Positions 1 through 6,067 of a DNA stretch of 13,118 bases are shown piece after piece. Positions within the stretch are counted from its first letter, which is position 1; every line of letters starts with the position of its first letter. A program made the position numbers and the translations under genes. Origin of the DNA: Campylobacteraceae bacterium (GTDB lineage: Bacteria > Campylobacterota > Campylobacteria > Campylobacterales > Sulfurospirillaceae). The notes beneath the pieces are model-generated. The model saw nothing but the letters and a program-made list of their open reading frames with translations. It was not told the origin of the DNA and made no database searches. The stretch covers positions 1-13,118 of the forward strand of contig JAFLKZ010000071.1 in the NCBI GenBank assembly GCA_019162915.1. The letters run 5' to 3'.

Positions 1-45
1 TCTCAATAATAAACTCAACCAATTTCAATCTTAATGCCTTTTTTT

Positions 46-69
46 GGGTAAAGCTCTTTTGCTTTACCC
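46..69 (+). terminator. Hairpin terminator upstream of uup
   Basis: A 9-bp perfect inverted repeat (GGGTAAAGC at 46-54 and GCTTTACCC at 61-69) with a 6-base loop is followed by a pyrimidine-rich, T-rich tract from 70 to 89. It fits a Rho-independent terminator for a plus-strand gene lying left of the window. The run of T just before it (39-45) would be an A-run if read on the minus strand, so plus-strand polarity is preferred. Bases 1-45 are too short to assign to any gene. Confidence 0.55.
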
Positions 70-98
70 TCTTCTTTCTACTTTCGCATAATATGGTA

Positions 99-104
99 TA
101 TAAT
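99..104 (+). promoter_or_regulatory. -10 box (TATAAT) of uup promoter
   Basis: A perfect TATAAT sits 23 bases before the uup start codon and lies just after the upstream terminator. No convincing -35 hexamer is seen about 17 bases upstream, which is usual for sigma70 promoters in Campylobacterota. The predicted start site near base 111 would give a leader of roughly 17 bases that contains the GGAG ribosome-binding site at 119-122. Confidence 0.5.
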
Positions 105-127
105 ACGCAAAAAAGAACGGAGTACTT

Positions 128-2080
128 TTGGCACTTTTAGACTTAATTGGAATTAGCAAAGCATACGAAACACAAAATATTTTAACACAAGTTGATTTTT
201 CTATTCACGAGGGCGAGAGAATCGCCATCATCGGTAAAAATGGTGGTGGCAAATCTACTCTGATGAAGATTTGTCATGGTACTTTAGAAGTAGACGCAGG
301 AAGAAGAATTGTACAAAAAAATATCAAAGTAGGCATGCTAGACCAAACACCTCGTTTTAAAGAAAATATCAGTGTCAAAGAAGCCATAGAAGAAGAACTC
401 TCCGAATTAAAAAATGCCAAAATGCGATATGACACTATCTTGAAATTACTCGAAAAAGAGTTTGAAAATGAAGACCTTATTAGAGAACAAGATAATATCG
501 CTCATTTTTTAGACTTGCATGACGCTTGGAGTTTAGATGAAAAGATAGAACACGTACTTCAAGAATTTGACCTCAAACAGTTTGAGCACTCCAACATTCA
601 CTCTCTTAGTGGCGGTGAGCAACGTCGGGTAACCCTTGCGGGACTCATTCTTAAGAAACCAGATATCTTGCTATTAGATGAACCAACCAACCACCTTGAT
701 GTTTACATGGTAGAGTTTTTAGAAAGAATGATTTTAAAGTCAAAATTCACCCTTCTCTTTATCTCACATGATAGATACTTTATCGAAAATATTGCTACAA
801 GAACTATCGAGATAGACGATGGAAGTTTGAGAAGTTTTCAAGGTGGCTATGAAAACTATCTTACATGTAAAGAACAACTTATCCTTACGATTCAAAAACA
901 GCACGAAAATCTACTCAAAAATCTTAAAAGTGAAGAAGAATGGTTACACCGTGGTGTTAAAGCTAGATTGAAGCGCAATGAGGGAAGAAAACAAAAAGTA
1001 TTTGAACTTCGCACACAAGCAAAAAAAAATCCCTCTTTAGTTCAAAAACTCAAAGTGGAACTGGAGCGAGAAAAGTATAATTTTAATGGTGAAAAAATTA
1101 TCAATAAGCAAAAAATGCTTTTTGAGATGTTCGATATTAACAAAAAACTTGGCACCAAAAATCTCATCGAAAATTTCACGACACGAATTTTACAAAAAGA
1201 TTGCATTGCTATTGTAGGAAAAAATGGTGCAGGTAAATCTACACTACTTCGAATTTTACTCAAACAACTTGAAATTGATAGTGGAACACTCAATATTGGA
1301 GAATTTAAAGTAGGCTATTTTGACCAACAAAGAGAAATGCTTGATGACTCTAAAAATCTTATCGAAACTTTTTGTCCCAATGGTGGAGATAGAGTTGATG
1401 TCAAAGGCAAAAATCTCCATGTTTTTGGGTATCTCAAAAACTTTCTTTTCCCCAAAGAAGATGTCAACAAAAAGATAGGGGTTTTAAGTGGTGGCGAAAA
1501 AAACAGAGTGGCGTTAGCACTTTTATTTACACAAGATGTGGATTGTCTTATCTTAGATGAGCCAACCAATGACCTTGATATCCCTACGATTAATATCTTA
1601 GAAGAGTATATACAAAATTTTGGTGGTGCCGTTATCTTTGTCAGCCATGATCGCTACTTTGTCGATAAAATAGCTAAAAAACTTTATGTGTTCAAAGGTG
1701 AGGGAAAGATCGAAGAGAGCTACCAAAATTATAGTGAATATTTAGAGATTGAAAAAGAACTAGCAGAGCTTTCATCACTCGAGGAAACAACCCATTTGCA
1801 AACAGCAGGTGAAAATAAAACCCAAAAAAACAAAGAACAAACCACGCTAAAACTAAATTATAAAGAGCAAAGAGCGCTTGAAACCTTGCCAAACGAAATT
1901 GAAACTATGGAAAATGAAATCAAAGAAATTAAAAAGTGCATTGACAATCCAGAATGTTATCAAAAGATTGGATTAGGAAAACTTAGCCTTACACTTGATG
2001 AGAAAGAATCAAAATTAGAAGAACTAATTGAAGCTTTCCTCCTAATTGAGGAGAAAGTTGAAAGTATGCAAAGAGAGTAA
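128..2080 (+). CDS. uup: Uup-type ABC-F ATPase
   Basis: Cytosolic ABC-F protein with two ATPase domains and no membrane segments. Domain 1 has Walker A GKNGGGKST (residues 36-44), signature LSGGEQ (160-165), Walker B LLLDEPTNHLD (181-191) and the switch SHD (213-215). Domain 2 has GKNGAGKST (364-372), LSGGEK (453-458), LILDEPTNDLD (474-484) and SHD (506-508). The linker motif around 278-291 (KARLKRNEGRKQK) and the charged C-terminal coiled coil at about 575-650, opening with NYKEQRALETLP, are typical of Uup rather than EttA. Uup proteins bind nucleic acid or ribosomes and have been linked to transposon precise excision and ribosome assembly; the exact role here is not shown by sequence. The start codon is TTG, chosen because GGAG at 119-122 lies five bases upstream and homology begins at once (ALLDLIGISKAY). 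Length of 650 residues is normal. It is monocistronic between two terminators. Confidence 0.9.
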   Translation: MALLDLIGISKAYETQNILTQVDFSIHEGERIAIIGKNGGGKSTLMKICHGTLEVDAGRRIVQKNIKVGMLDQTPRFKENISVKEAIEEELSELKNAKMRYDTILKLLEKEFENEDLIREQDNIAHFLDLHDAWSLDEKIEHVLQEFDLKQFEHSNIHSLSGGEQRRVTLAGLILKKPDILLLDEPTNHLDVYMVEFLERMILKSKFTLLFISHDRYFIENIATRTIEIDDGSLRSFQGGYENYLTCKEQLILTIQKQHENLLKNLKSEEEWLHRGVKARLKRNEGRKQKVFELRTQAKKNPSLVQKLKVELEREKYNFNGEKIINKQKMLFEMFDINKKLGTKNLIENFTTRILQKDCIAIVGKNGAGKSTLLRILLKQLEIDSGTLNIGEFKVGYFDQQREMLDDSKNLIETFCPNGGDRVDVKGKNLHVFGYLKNFLFPKEDVNKKIGVLSGGEKNRVALALLFTQDVDCLILDEPTNDLDIPTINILEEYIQNFGGAVIFVSHDRYFVDKIAKKLYVFKGEGKIEESYQNYSEYLEIEKELAELSSLEETTHLQTAGENKTQKNKEQTTLKLNYKEQRALETLPNEIETMENEIKEIKKCIDNPECYQKIGLGKLSLTLDEKESKLEELIEAFLLIEEKVESMQRE

Positions 2081-2092
2081 ACTCTCTTTGCA
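2067..2092. terminator. Bidirectional hairpin between uup and MCP gene
   Basis: Twelve complementary bases on each side (TGCAAAGAGAGT at 2067-2078, ACTCTCTTTGCA at 2081-2092) surround AA, a perfect inverted repeat; in practice the innermost pairs would open into a loop. It begins inside the last codons of uup and contains the uup stop codon. It sits six bases before the stop codon of the convergent chemoreceptor gene. Neither flank has a long T-run, so termination strength is uncertain, but position and perfection argue for a shared terminator. Confidence 0.6.
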
Positions 2093-2098
2093 CTAAAT

Positions 2099-3688
2099 TT
2101 ATGCTTTAAAGGTTGAAAGTGTAGCATCGAGATTTTTAGACATATCTAACATTTGATGAGAAATATGAGCGAGTTCATCTGCAATCTTTTCATTATCATC
2201 AGACAAACTCAATGTTTTCTTCATTTGCTCCATCATAACATTGGTCATGTGTGCGATCTCAACTACTTTTTTAGAAGCTTTTTTAGAAACATCTATCGAT
2301 TTTAAAGTACGATTCTTAGTCTCTTCTGTTTCATTTTGTACATTTAAAGCATCACTTGAAATCAGGCGAATATTGTCAGAATTGATTTCCATATTTGAGC
2401 TCAACTGAGTCACGCCTTGAACAATAACGCTAATCGTAGCATCAATCTCAGATAAAGCTTTTTGCGTTCGCTCTGCAAGTTTTCTAACCTCATCAGCAAC
2501 AACGGCAAAACCACGCCCATGCTCACCCGCACGTGCTGCTTCTATCGCTGCATTAAGAGCTAAAAGGTTAGTTTGGTCAGCGATATCTTTAATCATCACT
2601 AAAACACCCTTAATTTGATCCGTTTGAGCAACTACTGTTTGAATTTGATGCGCCATATCTTGTTCTTGGTCACTAGCTCCATTGATTTTTTGGACCACTT
2701 CATTGAGCGAAATACTCATTTTTTCTAATACATCAAAAGAAGAGGTATTATCTTCAACCGTATGAATAGCAAGTTCTTCCGTAAGATCCAAATCTGACTC
2801 GATACTTTTCATTAAATCAAAAGACATCTTTATTTGGTGCGCTTGCTCTATTACACCTTTTGAAAAATCAACCGTATTAGTACTAAGCTTTTCACCAGTA
2901 TGTTCAACATTTTGAGAAATAGTCTGAGACGATAAAATAATAGATTGAATTTTCTCAATAAAAGTATTGATATACTGTGCGATATCTCCTAATTCATCAT
3001 TACTATTGATTTTAACCCTAGCCGTTAAATCCCCATTGCCACTTGATAAATCTTTAACACGTTCTAGTAAAATATCTAAAGGATTACCAATTACTTTTTT
3101 GAGTACCAACATAATCAAAACAGAAGTCACAATCAAAGACAGTATAAATATACTGATAAGTTTCCAGCTAATTTGTTGAATATTTGCATCAATTTCCGCG
3201 AAAGAAAAGGTCATATCCATAACACCTAAAACATCACCTTTTTGAGAAGTTGCATGGCACGCAAGACAATCTGGCTCAGCAACTAAGGGCTGAAGCAATC
3301 TCAACCTATGCCCTTTGCTATCATCAATAGCAATGTTTTTTTGTATAGGATTTTTAAAGGTATTGACAACCATCTCATCCGTTGAAGGTTTAGCATTAAT
3401 TCCAAAGGTATCTATAACAACCTGAGACTGATGGATTTTAAGTTCCTTAATGCCTTTCATTTCACCTGCATCACGAAGAGATTTTTCAATTAAAGCTCTA
3501 TCTCCTAAGTTCATAGCAGCACGAACTGTTTGAAAAACAGATTGACTGAGAAGATTAAGATTATTTTCACTTTGAATTTCTGAAGATTTTTTAAATTCAT
3601 TGACAATGAAAAATTGTAAAACAATGAAAATACACAATAAAAGAGGAACGAGCGTTAATCCTATTTTGAAACCTATACCTTTTTTCAT
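2099..3688 (-). CDS. Methyl-accepting chemotaxis protein with periplasmic heme-c site
   Basis: Transmembrane chemoreceptor of 529 residues that should signal through CheW/CheA to the flagellar motor. A membrane segment at about 10-30 leads into a periplasmic sensor domain (about 31-176). That domain carries CLACH (141-145), a CxxCH motif for covalent heme c, preceded by RLRLLQPLVAEPDC; this arrangement is known from heme-c sensory domains of the Tll0287-like/DUF3365 and related types. A second membrane helix (about 177-196) and a HAMP domain (about 197-250) follow. The cytoplasmic hairpin tip is very well conserved (369-408, IADQTNLLALNAAIEAARAGEHGRGFAVVADEVRKLAERT-like, centred on E383-AARAGEHGRGF). 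The C-terminus ends in LSTFKA with no CheR/CheB tethering pentapeptide. The start lies two bases after the STAS-like gene's stop, so the two are co-transcribed. The ligand is not identifiable; redox state or a heme ligand such as NO is an inference. Confidence 0.9.
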   Translation of the reverse strand: MKKGIGFKIGLTLVPLLLCIFIVLQFFIVNEFKKSSEIQSENNLNLLSQSVFQTVRAAMNLGDRALIEKSLRDAGEMKGIKELKIHQSQVVIDTFGINAKPSTDEMVVNTFKNPIQKNIAIDDSKGHRLRLLQPLVAEPDCLACHATSQKGDVLGVMDMTFSFAEIDANIQQISWKLISIFILSLIVTSVLIMLVLKKVIGNPLDILLERVKDLSSGNGDLTARVKINSNDELGDIAQYINTFIEKIQSIILSSQTISQNVEHTGEKLSTNTVDFSKGVIEQAHQIKMSFDLMKSIESDLDLTEELAIHTVEDNTSSFDVLEKMSISLNEVVQKINGASDQEQDMAHQIQTVVAQTDQIKGVLVMIKDIADQTNLLALNAAIEAARAGEHGRGFAVVADEVRKLAERTQKALSEIDATISVIVQGVTQLSSNMEINSDNIRLISSDALNVQNETEETKNRTLKSIDVSKKASKKVVEIAHMTNVMMEQMKKTLSLSDDNEKIADELAHISHQMLDMSKNLDATLSTFKA

Positions 3689-3690
3689 AA

Positions 3691-3996
3691 CTAAGCCTTT
3701 CTCACATTCATTTCATCTATCAAATTCATCTCGCTTAGCATAATATAAAGCTCATCGCTCTCAACGATGACATGTAAAGGTATTTTATCGAGTTTGATAA
3801 CTTTAATTAAGAATCCTATAACAGATGAAGTGATAATAAATGAATCTTTAATATGAAGATTGATATGAATACTCTCGTTATGATTAAAAGATTTTTGAAT
3901 AGCATCTTTAATAGTTTGACCATCAACCATACTCTTAATGTTGCCTGTAATAATTATATCAAGTTTGTTTTCACTTCTTTTAGTCACTAACTCCAT
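3691..3996 (-). CDS. Small STAS-like domain protein
   Basis: A 101-residue soluble protein with the pattern of a single STAS (anti-sigma-factor-antagonist-like) domain: beta strands around 10-20 and 43-50, the loop-helix IITSSVIGFLIKVIK (54-68), a strand LHVIVES (74-80) and a terminal helix ELYIMLSEMNLIDEMNV. T56-S57-S58 falls where SpoIIAA-like proteins carry the D-S-S motif with the phosphorylated serine, so S57 or S58 could be phosphorylated; this is inference and similarity is weak. An in-frame ATG eight codons upstream (4020) is rejected because the strong ribosome site AGGGGGA lies downstream of it and directly before this ATG. It ends two bases before the heme-c chemoreceptor start, which suggests a joint role in signalling, for instance modulating that receptor or a kinase/phosphatase partner. 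Confidence 0.7.
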   Translation of the reverse strand: MELVTKRSENKLDIIITGNIKSMVDGQTIKDAIQKSFNHNESIHINLHIKDSFIITSSVIGFLIKVIKLDKIPLHVIVESDELYIMLSEMNLIDEMNVRKA

Positions 3997-3999
3997 AGA

Positions 4000-4006
4000 T
4001 CCCCCT
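4000..4006 (-). promoter_or_regulatory. Strong ribosome-binding site deciding the STAS-like start
   Basis: Minus-strand AGGGGGA lies three bases upstream of the ATG at 3996-3994. It lies inside the reading frame of the alternative ATG at 4020, which has no such site, so the shorter start is preferred. Confidence 0.6.
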
Positions 4007-4020
4007 AAAATGTATTTCAA

Positions 4021-4060
4021 AAAATATTATTATCATAATATATCTTTATACATTAATCTC
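4021..4060 (-). promoter_or_regulatory. Probable promoter of STAS-MCP pair
   Basis: The gap between the DUF59 gene and the STAS-like gene is almost pure A/T and on the minus strand offers TGTATAAAG and TATGATAATAAT as -10-like elements (the latter at 4025-4036). No -35 box is clear. Several alternatives overlap, so the exact element is not resolved. Read-through from the upstream operon is also possible. Confidence 0.3.
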
Positions 4061-4062
4061 AA

Positions 4063-4082
4063 CTAAAAAAGTCCCTTTTTAG
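4063..4082 (-). terminator. Weak AT-rich hairpin after DUF59 gene
   Basis: CTAAAAA (4063-4069) and TTTTTAG (4076-4082) can pair around a six-base loop; the arm overlaps the DUF59 stop codon, and the minus-strand product ends in a T-run. The stem is almost all A-T pairs, so it may only partly stop transcription into the STAS-MCP genes. Confidence 0.3.
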
Positions 4083-4378
4083 AAACTTAATGCTTTTTTT
4101 ACCTCATCATTGGCCATCATTATAGTCCAAGCTGGTTCCCAAACGATTTCTATCTCGCATGAGTTAACGCCTTCAATTTTTAAAACAGCATCTTTAGTCC
4201 ATTGCTTGATAAGCTCATGCAATGGACAAGCCTTAGTTGAAAGCGTCATGTTTACATGTACATGTTCCCCCTCTATTACTACCCCATAGATGAGACCTAA
4301 AGAGACGATATCAAAACCTACTTCTGGATCGATAACAGTTGCAATACTTGCGTAAACTTCTTCTTGTGTAATAGCCAT
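4079..4378 (-). CDS. DUF59 / MIP18-family Fe-S assembly-type protein
   Basis: Ninety-nine residues covering one complete DUF59 (MIP18, PaaD/SufT-like) domain. Visible hallmarks are VIDPEVGFDIVSLGLIYGV (15-33), MTLSTKACPLHELIKQW (44-60) with the conserved Cys51, and the terminal EIVWEPAWTIMMANDEVKKAL segment, equivalent to the family's DPPW near the end. Members act in maturation or delivery of Fe-S clusters. A stand-alone copy next to DUF2249 and NO-related membrane proteins is a recurring arrangement in denitrifiers, so a role in maturing or repairing Fe-S proteins under NO or anaerobic conditions is inferred. It starts two bases after the stop of the membrane-protein gene, with its AAAGGA site overlapping that stop, and is the last gene of the three-gene operon. 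No SUF or ISC genes are nearby. Confidence 0.85.
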   Translation of the reverse strand: MAITQEEVYASIATVIDPEVGFDIVSLGLIYGVVIEGEHVHVNMTLSTKACPLHELIKQWTKDAVLKIEGVNSCEIEIVWEPAWTIMMANDEVKKALSF

Positions 4379-4380
4379 TT

Positions 4381-5643
4381 TTATTCCTTTATTGTGTAAT
4401 TAAATGTGTACCACGTGTTATAAACAACCAACACATTGGAAAGTAGCATGATAAGTGCGCCTGTAAAAAAAAGATTTTGTATTGAAAACAAAATTCCTAA
4501 AACCTGAATGATAATAGCCATAAAAAGACTCAAAGTTTGAAAGTCAGCCACTTTAGTCTTAATCATTTGGTGCAAAAGTGGTACTTTTTGCTTTCCAACA
4601 AGTGGCGCAAATTTGTCATACCAAATTAAAAATGGTAAGATTTTATAGATATGACCTACTATGAAACAAAGCAAAAATCCGAAGAAAAATAAAAATCCAC
4701 CCGCAAGAGCAAAGTTTTGTAAATCATAGATAAATCCAATTAAAATTAACCCAATAGAAATCAAAAGTGAACTCACCGCAAAAACAATGTTTTTAACCCA
4801 ATAATCATTTTGTTTTCGTGCCCTACTCTTCAACATCACTGCTATTTGTATCGCAAATGCAAAGAGAGAGAGCGCTATTAAGAAGAGAGAAAAGGTTGAT
4901 ATAAGTGTACTAAATCCTCCTAAAAAAGAGAATATCGACAAAGACACCCCTGTACTCTGTACATAAAAAGCAACTTTTATCCACTTGTCACTAAATCCAT
5001 GAGCGAGTGAAAACATAGGAATGAGGACCATCGCAACGCCCATTACAACCATCATCACAAAACCACCTAGTGTTCCAATCATATGAGCTTTTACCCATGC
5101 CATTAAATCTATTTCAAAAGATCCGTGTCCCATCACAAATCCCATGATAAGACCAATGGTTACAGAGGTAAAAAGAAAAATAGTTGCCACAAGTAGAAAC
5201 TTACCCACAAAATTTATCTGTTCTAATCTTAGAAAAGTCAAAAAGATATTGACACAAAAAATCACCATTGAAAGATAGGTAATAGTAGCACCATAAGGAA
5301 TAAGTAAATGAAGTGAGCTAAATAAAAAGCCACTAATCATCATCAAAAAACCAACAATATACATATAAAACTGCACATACGCAAAATCTTTAGAAAAAAT
5401 GGGAGCTTCTAATACAACAGGTAAAAGCTGATACATCGCCCCAAAAATAATCATCATCACAAAACCCAAAAGATAAAGATGGGCAAAGGCAGCAAAAAGA
5501 GGAGATACAAAATAACTTGAGATTTCACCACTTAAAAAAAGGAGTGAGATACTGGAGAGAAACAAAAAGACAACGCCTGCAATAAAAAAGTGTGCCACCA
5601 AAGCAAAAGGTGGTGCCATCTCTGTGGCTAAAGAAACTTTCAT
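4381..5643 (-). CDS. 12-helix heme-copper oxidase I-like / NnrS-like membrane protein
   Basis: Integral inner-membrane protein of 420 residues, about 12 helices (roughly 13-37, 49-76, 89-111, 116-137, 147-171, 186-209, 221-244, 248-271, 283-306, 311-337, 368-388, 390-411). A motif G-F-x6-G-x6-P recurs at 60-75, 194-209 and 322-337, in helices 2, 6 and 10, so the protein looks like three repeats of a four-helix unit, the pseudo-symmetry of heme-copper oxidase subunit I. Candidate heme or metal ligands are H55, H187 and H331, plus H18, H112, H173, H215 and H358. The CuB histidine pair expected in helix 7 and the HPEVY motif are absent, so terminal oxidase activity is not supported. It may be a heme protein related to NnrS or NorB-like families, possibly in NO metabolism or quinol electron transfer. 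ATG at 5643 is one base after the DUF2249 stop; an in-frame GTG at 5655, overlapping it, is an alternative. No ribosome site is strong. Confidence 0.7.
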   Translation of the reverse strand: MKVSLATEMAPPFALVAHFFIAGVVFLFLSSISLLFLSGEISSYFVSPLFAAFAHLYLLGFVMMIIFGAMYQLLPVVLEAPIFSKDFAYVQFYMYIVGFLMMISGFLFSSLHLLIPYGATITYLSMVIFCVNIFLTFLRLEQINFVGKFLLVATIFLFTSVTIGLIMGFVMGHGSFEIDLMAWVKAHMIGTLGGFVMMVVMGVAMVLIPMFSLAHGFSDKWIKVAFYVQSTGVSLSIFSFLGGFSTLISTFSLFLIALSLFAFAIQIAVMLKSRARKQNDYWVKNIVFAVSSLLISIGLILIGFIYDLQNFALAGGFLFFFGFLLCFIVGHIYKILPFLIWYDKFAPLVGKQKVPLLHQMIKTKVADFQTLSLFMAIIIQVLGILFSIQNLFFTGALIMLLSNVLVVYNTWYTFNYTIKE

Positions 5644-5644
5644 A

Positions 5645-5983
5645 TCAACCAGCACAACTTTTTTTACTTAAATCTGCTTTTTCGCTTTCACCGATTTTGT
5701 ATGAAAAAACTAATTTGAGTTTGCCATCACCTAACTCTTCAGTCTCAATATCATAAAAATGACCAACTTTTGCCAAAAGTCCAAGGGGGCTTTTATGATT
5801 AATCATCACGATTTTAATGTTAGGGGAAGTGAGTTTTTCTAAAGCAAGCATTGCATTAATCATAGGCTCTGGGGGAACGCAAGATGATGTATCAAAGCTT
5901 ATAAACTCTATATCATCTTGCGTATGCGTAAAAAATGGAACCGTCGCATTGTCTACATGTAAGGGTTTAGTATTGGGTTTCAT
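5645..5983 (-). CDS. DUF2249 domain protein
   Basis: A 112-residue soluble protein whose core matches DUF2249: FISFDTSSCVPPEPMINAMLALEKL (28-51, with the PPEPM signature at 37-41), a strand NIKIVMINHKSPLGLLAKV (55-73), then HFYDIETEELGDGKLKLVFSYK. The family is small, of unknown biochemical function, and repeatedly encoded with hemerythrin-like, NnrS and DUF59 genes in denitrification or NO-stress loci. The tail KKSCAG places Cys110 near the C-terminus and Cys35 precedes PPEPM; redox or metal binding by these is only a possibility. The ATG at 5983 is chosen because AAAGGTG (5989-5995) lies five bases upstream; an in-frame TTG at 6016 would fall upstream of the predicted transcription start. 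First gene of the operon with the 12-helix protein (one-base gap) and DUF59, behind a Crp/Fnr-type site. Confidence 0.8.
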   Translation of the reverse strand: MKPNTKPLHVDNATVPFFTHTQDDIEFISFDTSSCVPPEPMINAMLALEKLTSPNIKIVMINHKSPLGLLAKVGHFYDIETEELGDGKLKLVFSYKIGESEKADLSKKSCAG

Positions 5984-5988
5984 AGTTT

Positions 5989-5995
5989 CACCTTT
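5989..5995 (-). promoter_or_regulatory. Ribosome-binding site of DUF2249 gene
   Basis: Minus-strand AAAGGTG, five bases upstream of the ATG at 5983. It settles the start against the in-frame TTG at 6016. Confidence 0.6.
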
Positions 5996-6004
5996 TTTTA
6001 TGAA

Positions 6005-6010
6005 ACTATA
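6005..6010 (-). promoter_or_regulatory. -10 box (TATAGT) of the DUF2249 operon
   Basis: Minus-strand TATAGT; a start site six to seven bases downstream (about 5998) would put the Crp/Fnr-like palindrome at -41.5, the standard class II activator position. A TTGACA at 6018-6023 is only seven bases upstream of it and cannot serve as its -35 box. Confidence 0.5.
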
Positions 6011-6032
6011 ATCCAATTGTCAATAAATTTCC

Positions 6033-6046
6033 TTAATCTATATCAA
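6033..6046 (-). promoter_or_regulatory. Crp/Fnr-family operator
   Basis: Minus strand reads TTGAT-ATAG-ATTAA, one mismatch from the TTGAT-N4-ATCAA consensus of Fnr-type regulators. Its centre (6039.5) lies 41.5 bases from the start site predicted from the TATAGT box. It is in the only gap that can hold the promoter of the DUF2249 operon. An activator from the Crp/Fnr superfamily (Fnr, Nss or Dnr-like) responding to low oxygen or NO is inferred; the regulator gene is not in the window. Confidence 0.6.
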
Positions 6047-6064
6047 TAAAAGATAAACTTTATC
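6046..6064 (-). terminator. Possible purH terminator
   Basis: On the minus strand GATAAA and TTTATC form a short inverted repeat around one base (6052-6064; the real loop must be larger), followed by TTTTATT. It begins a few bases past the purH stop. The stem is weak, so separation of purH from the DUF2249 operon rests more on the operon's own promoter. Confidence 0.3.
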
Positions 6065-6067
6065 CGA

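Noticed and set aside
1..45. Possible coding fragment at the left edge (a minus-strand open stretch reading into the edge)
   Set aside because: About a dozen codons, no start signal or recognisable motif, and it would cross a terminator-like hairpin.
1042..1892. Long antisense open frames inside uup, and similar ones inside purH, the MCP gene and patB
   Set aside because: They lie wholly inside well-supported genes on the other strand, have no ribosome sites and encode low-complexity peptides.
3997..4020. Upstream ATG start for the STAS-like protein
   Set aside because: The eight added codons contain the strong AGGGGGA ribosome site of the downstream ATG.
4381..5643. Functional terminal oxidase or NO reductase catalytic subunit
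   Set aside because: The helix-7 histidine pair and the HPEVY-type helix-6 motif of CuB/FeB sites are absent.
5984..6016. Upstream TTG start extending the DUF2249 protein by 11 residues
   Set aside because: It lies upstream of the predicted transcript start and lacks a ribosome site, while AAAGGTG precedes the ATG at 5983.
6018..6023. TTGACA as a -35 box for the DUF2249 operon
   Set aside because: Only seven bases separate it from TATAGT at 6010-6005, too close for sigma70; the Crp/Fnr-type site explains activation better.
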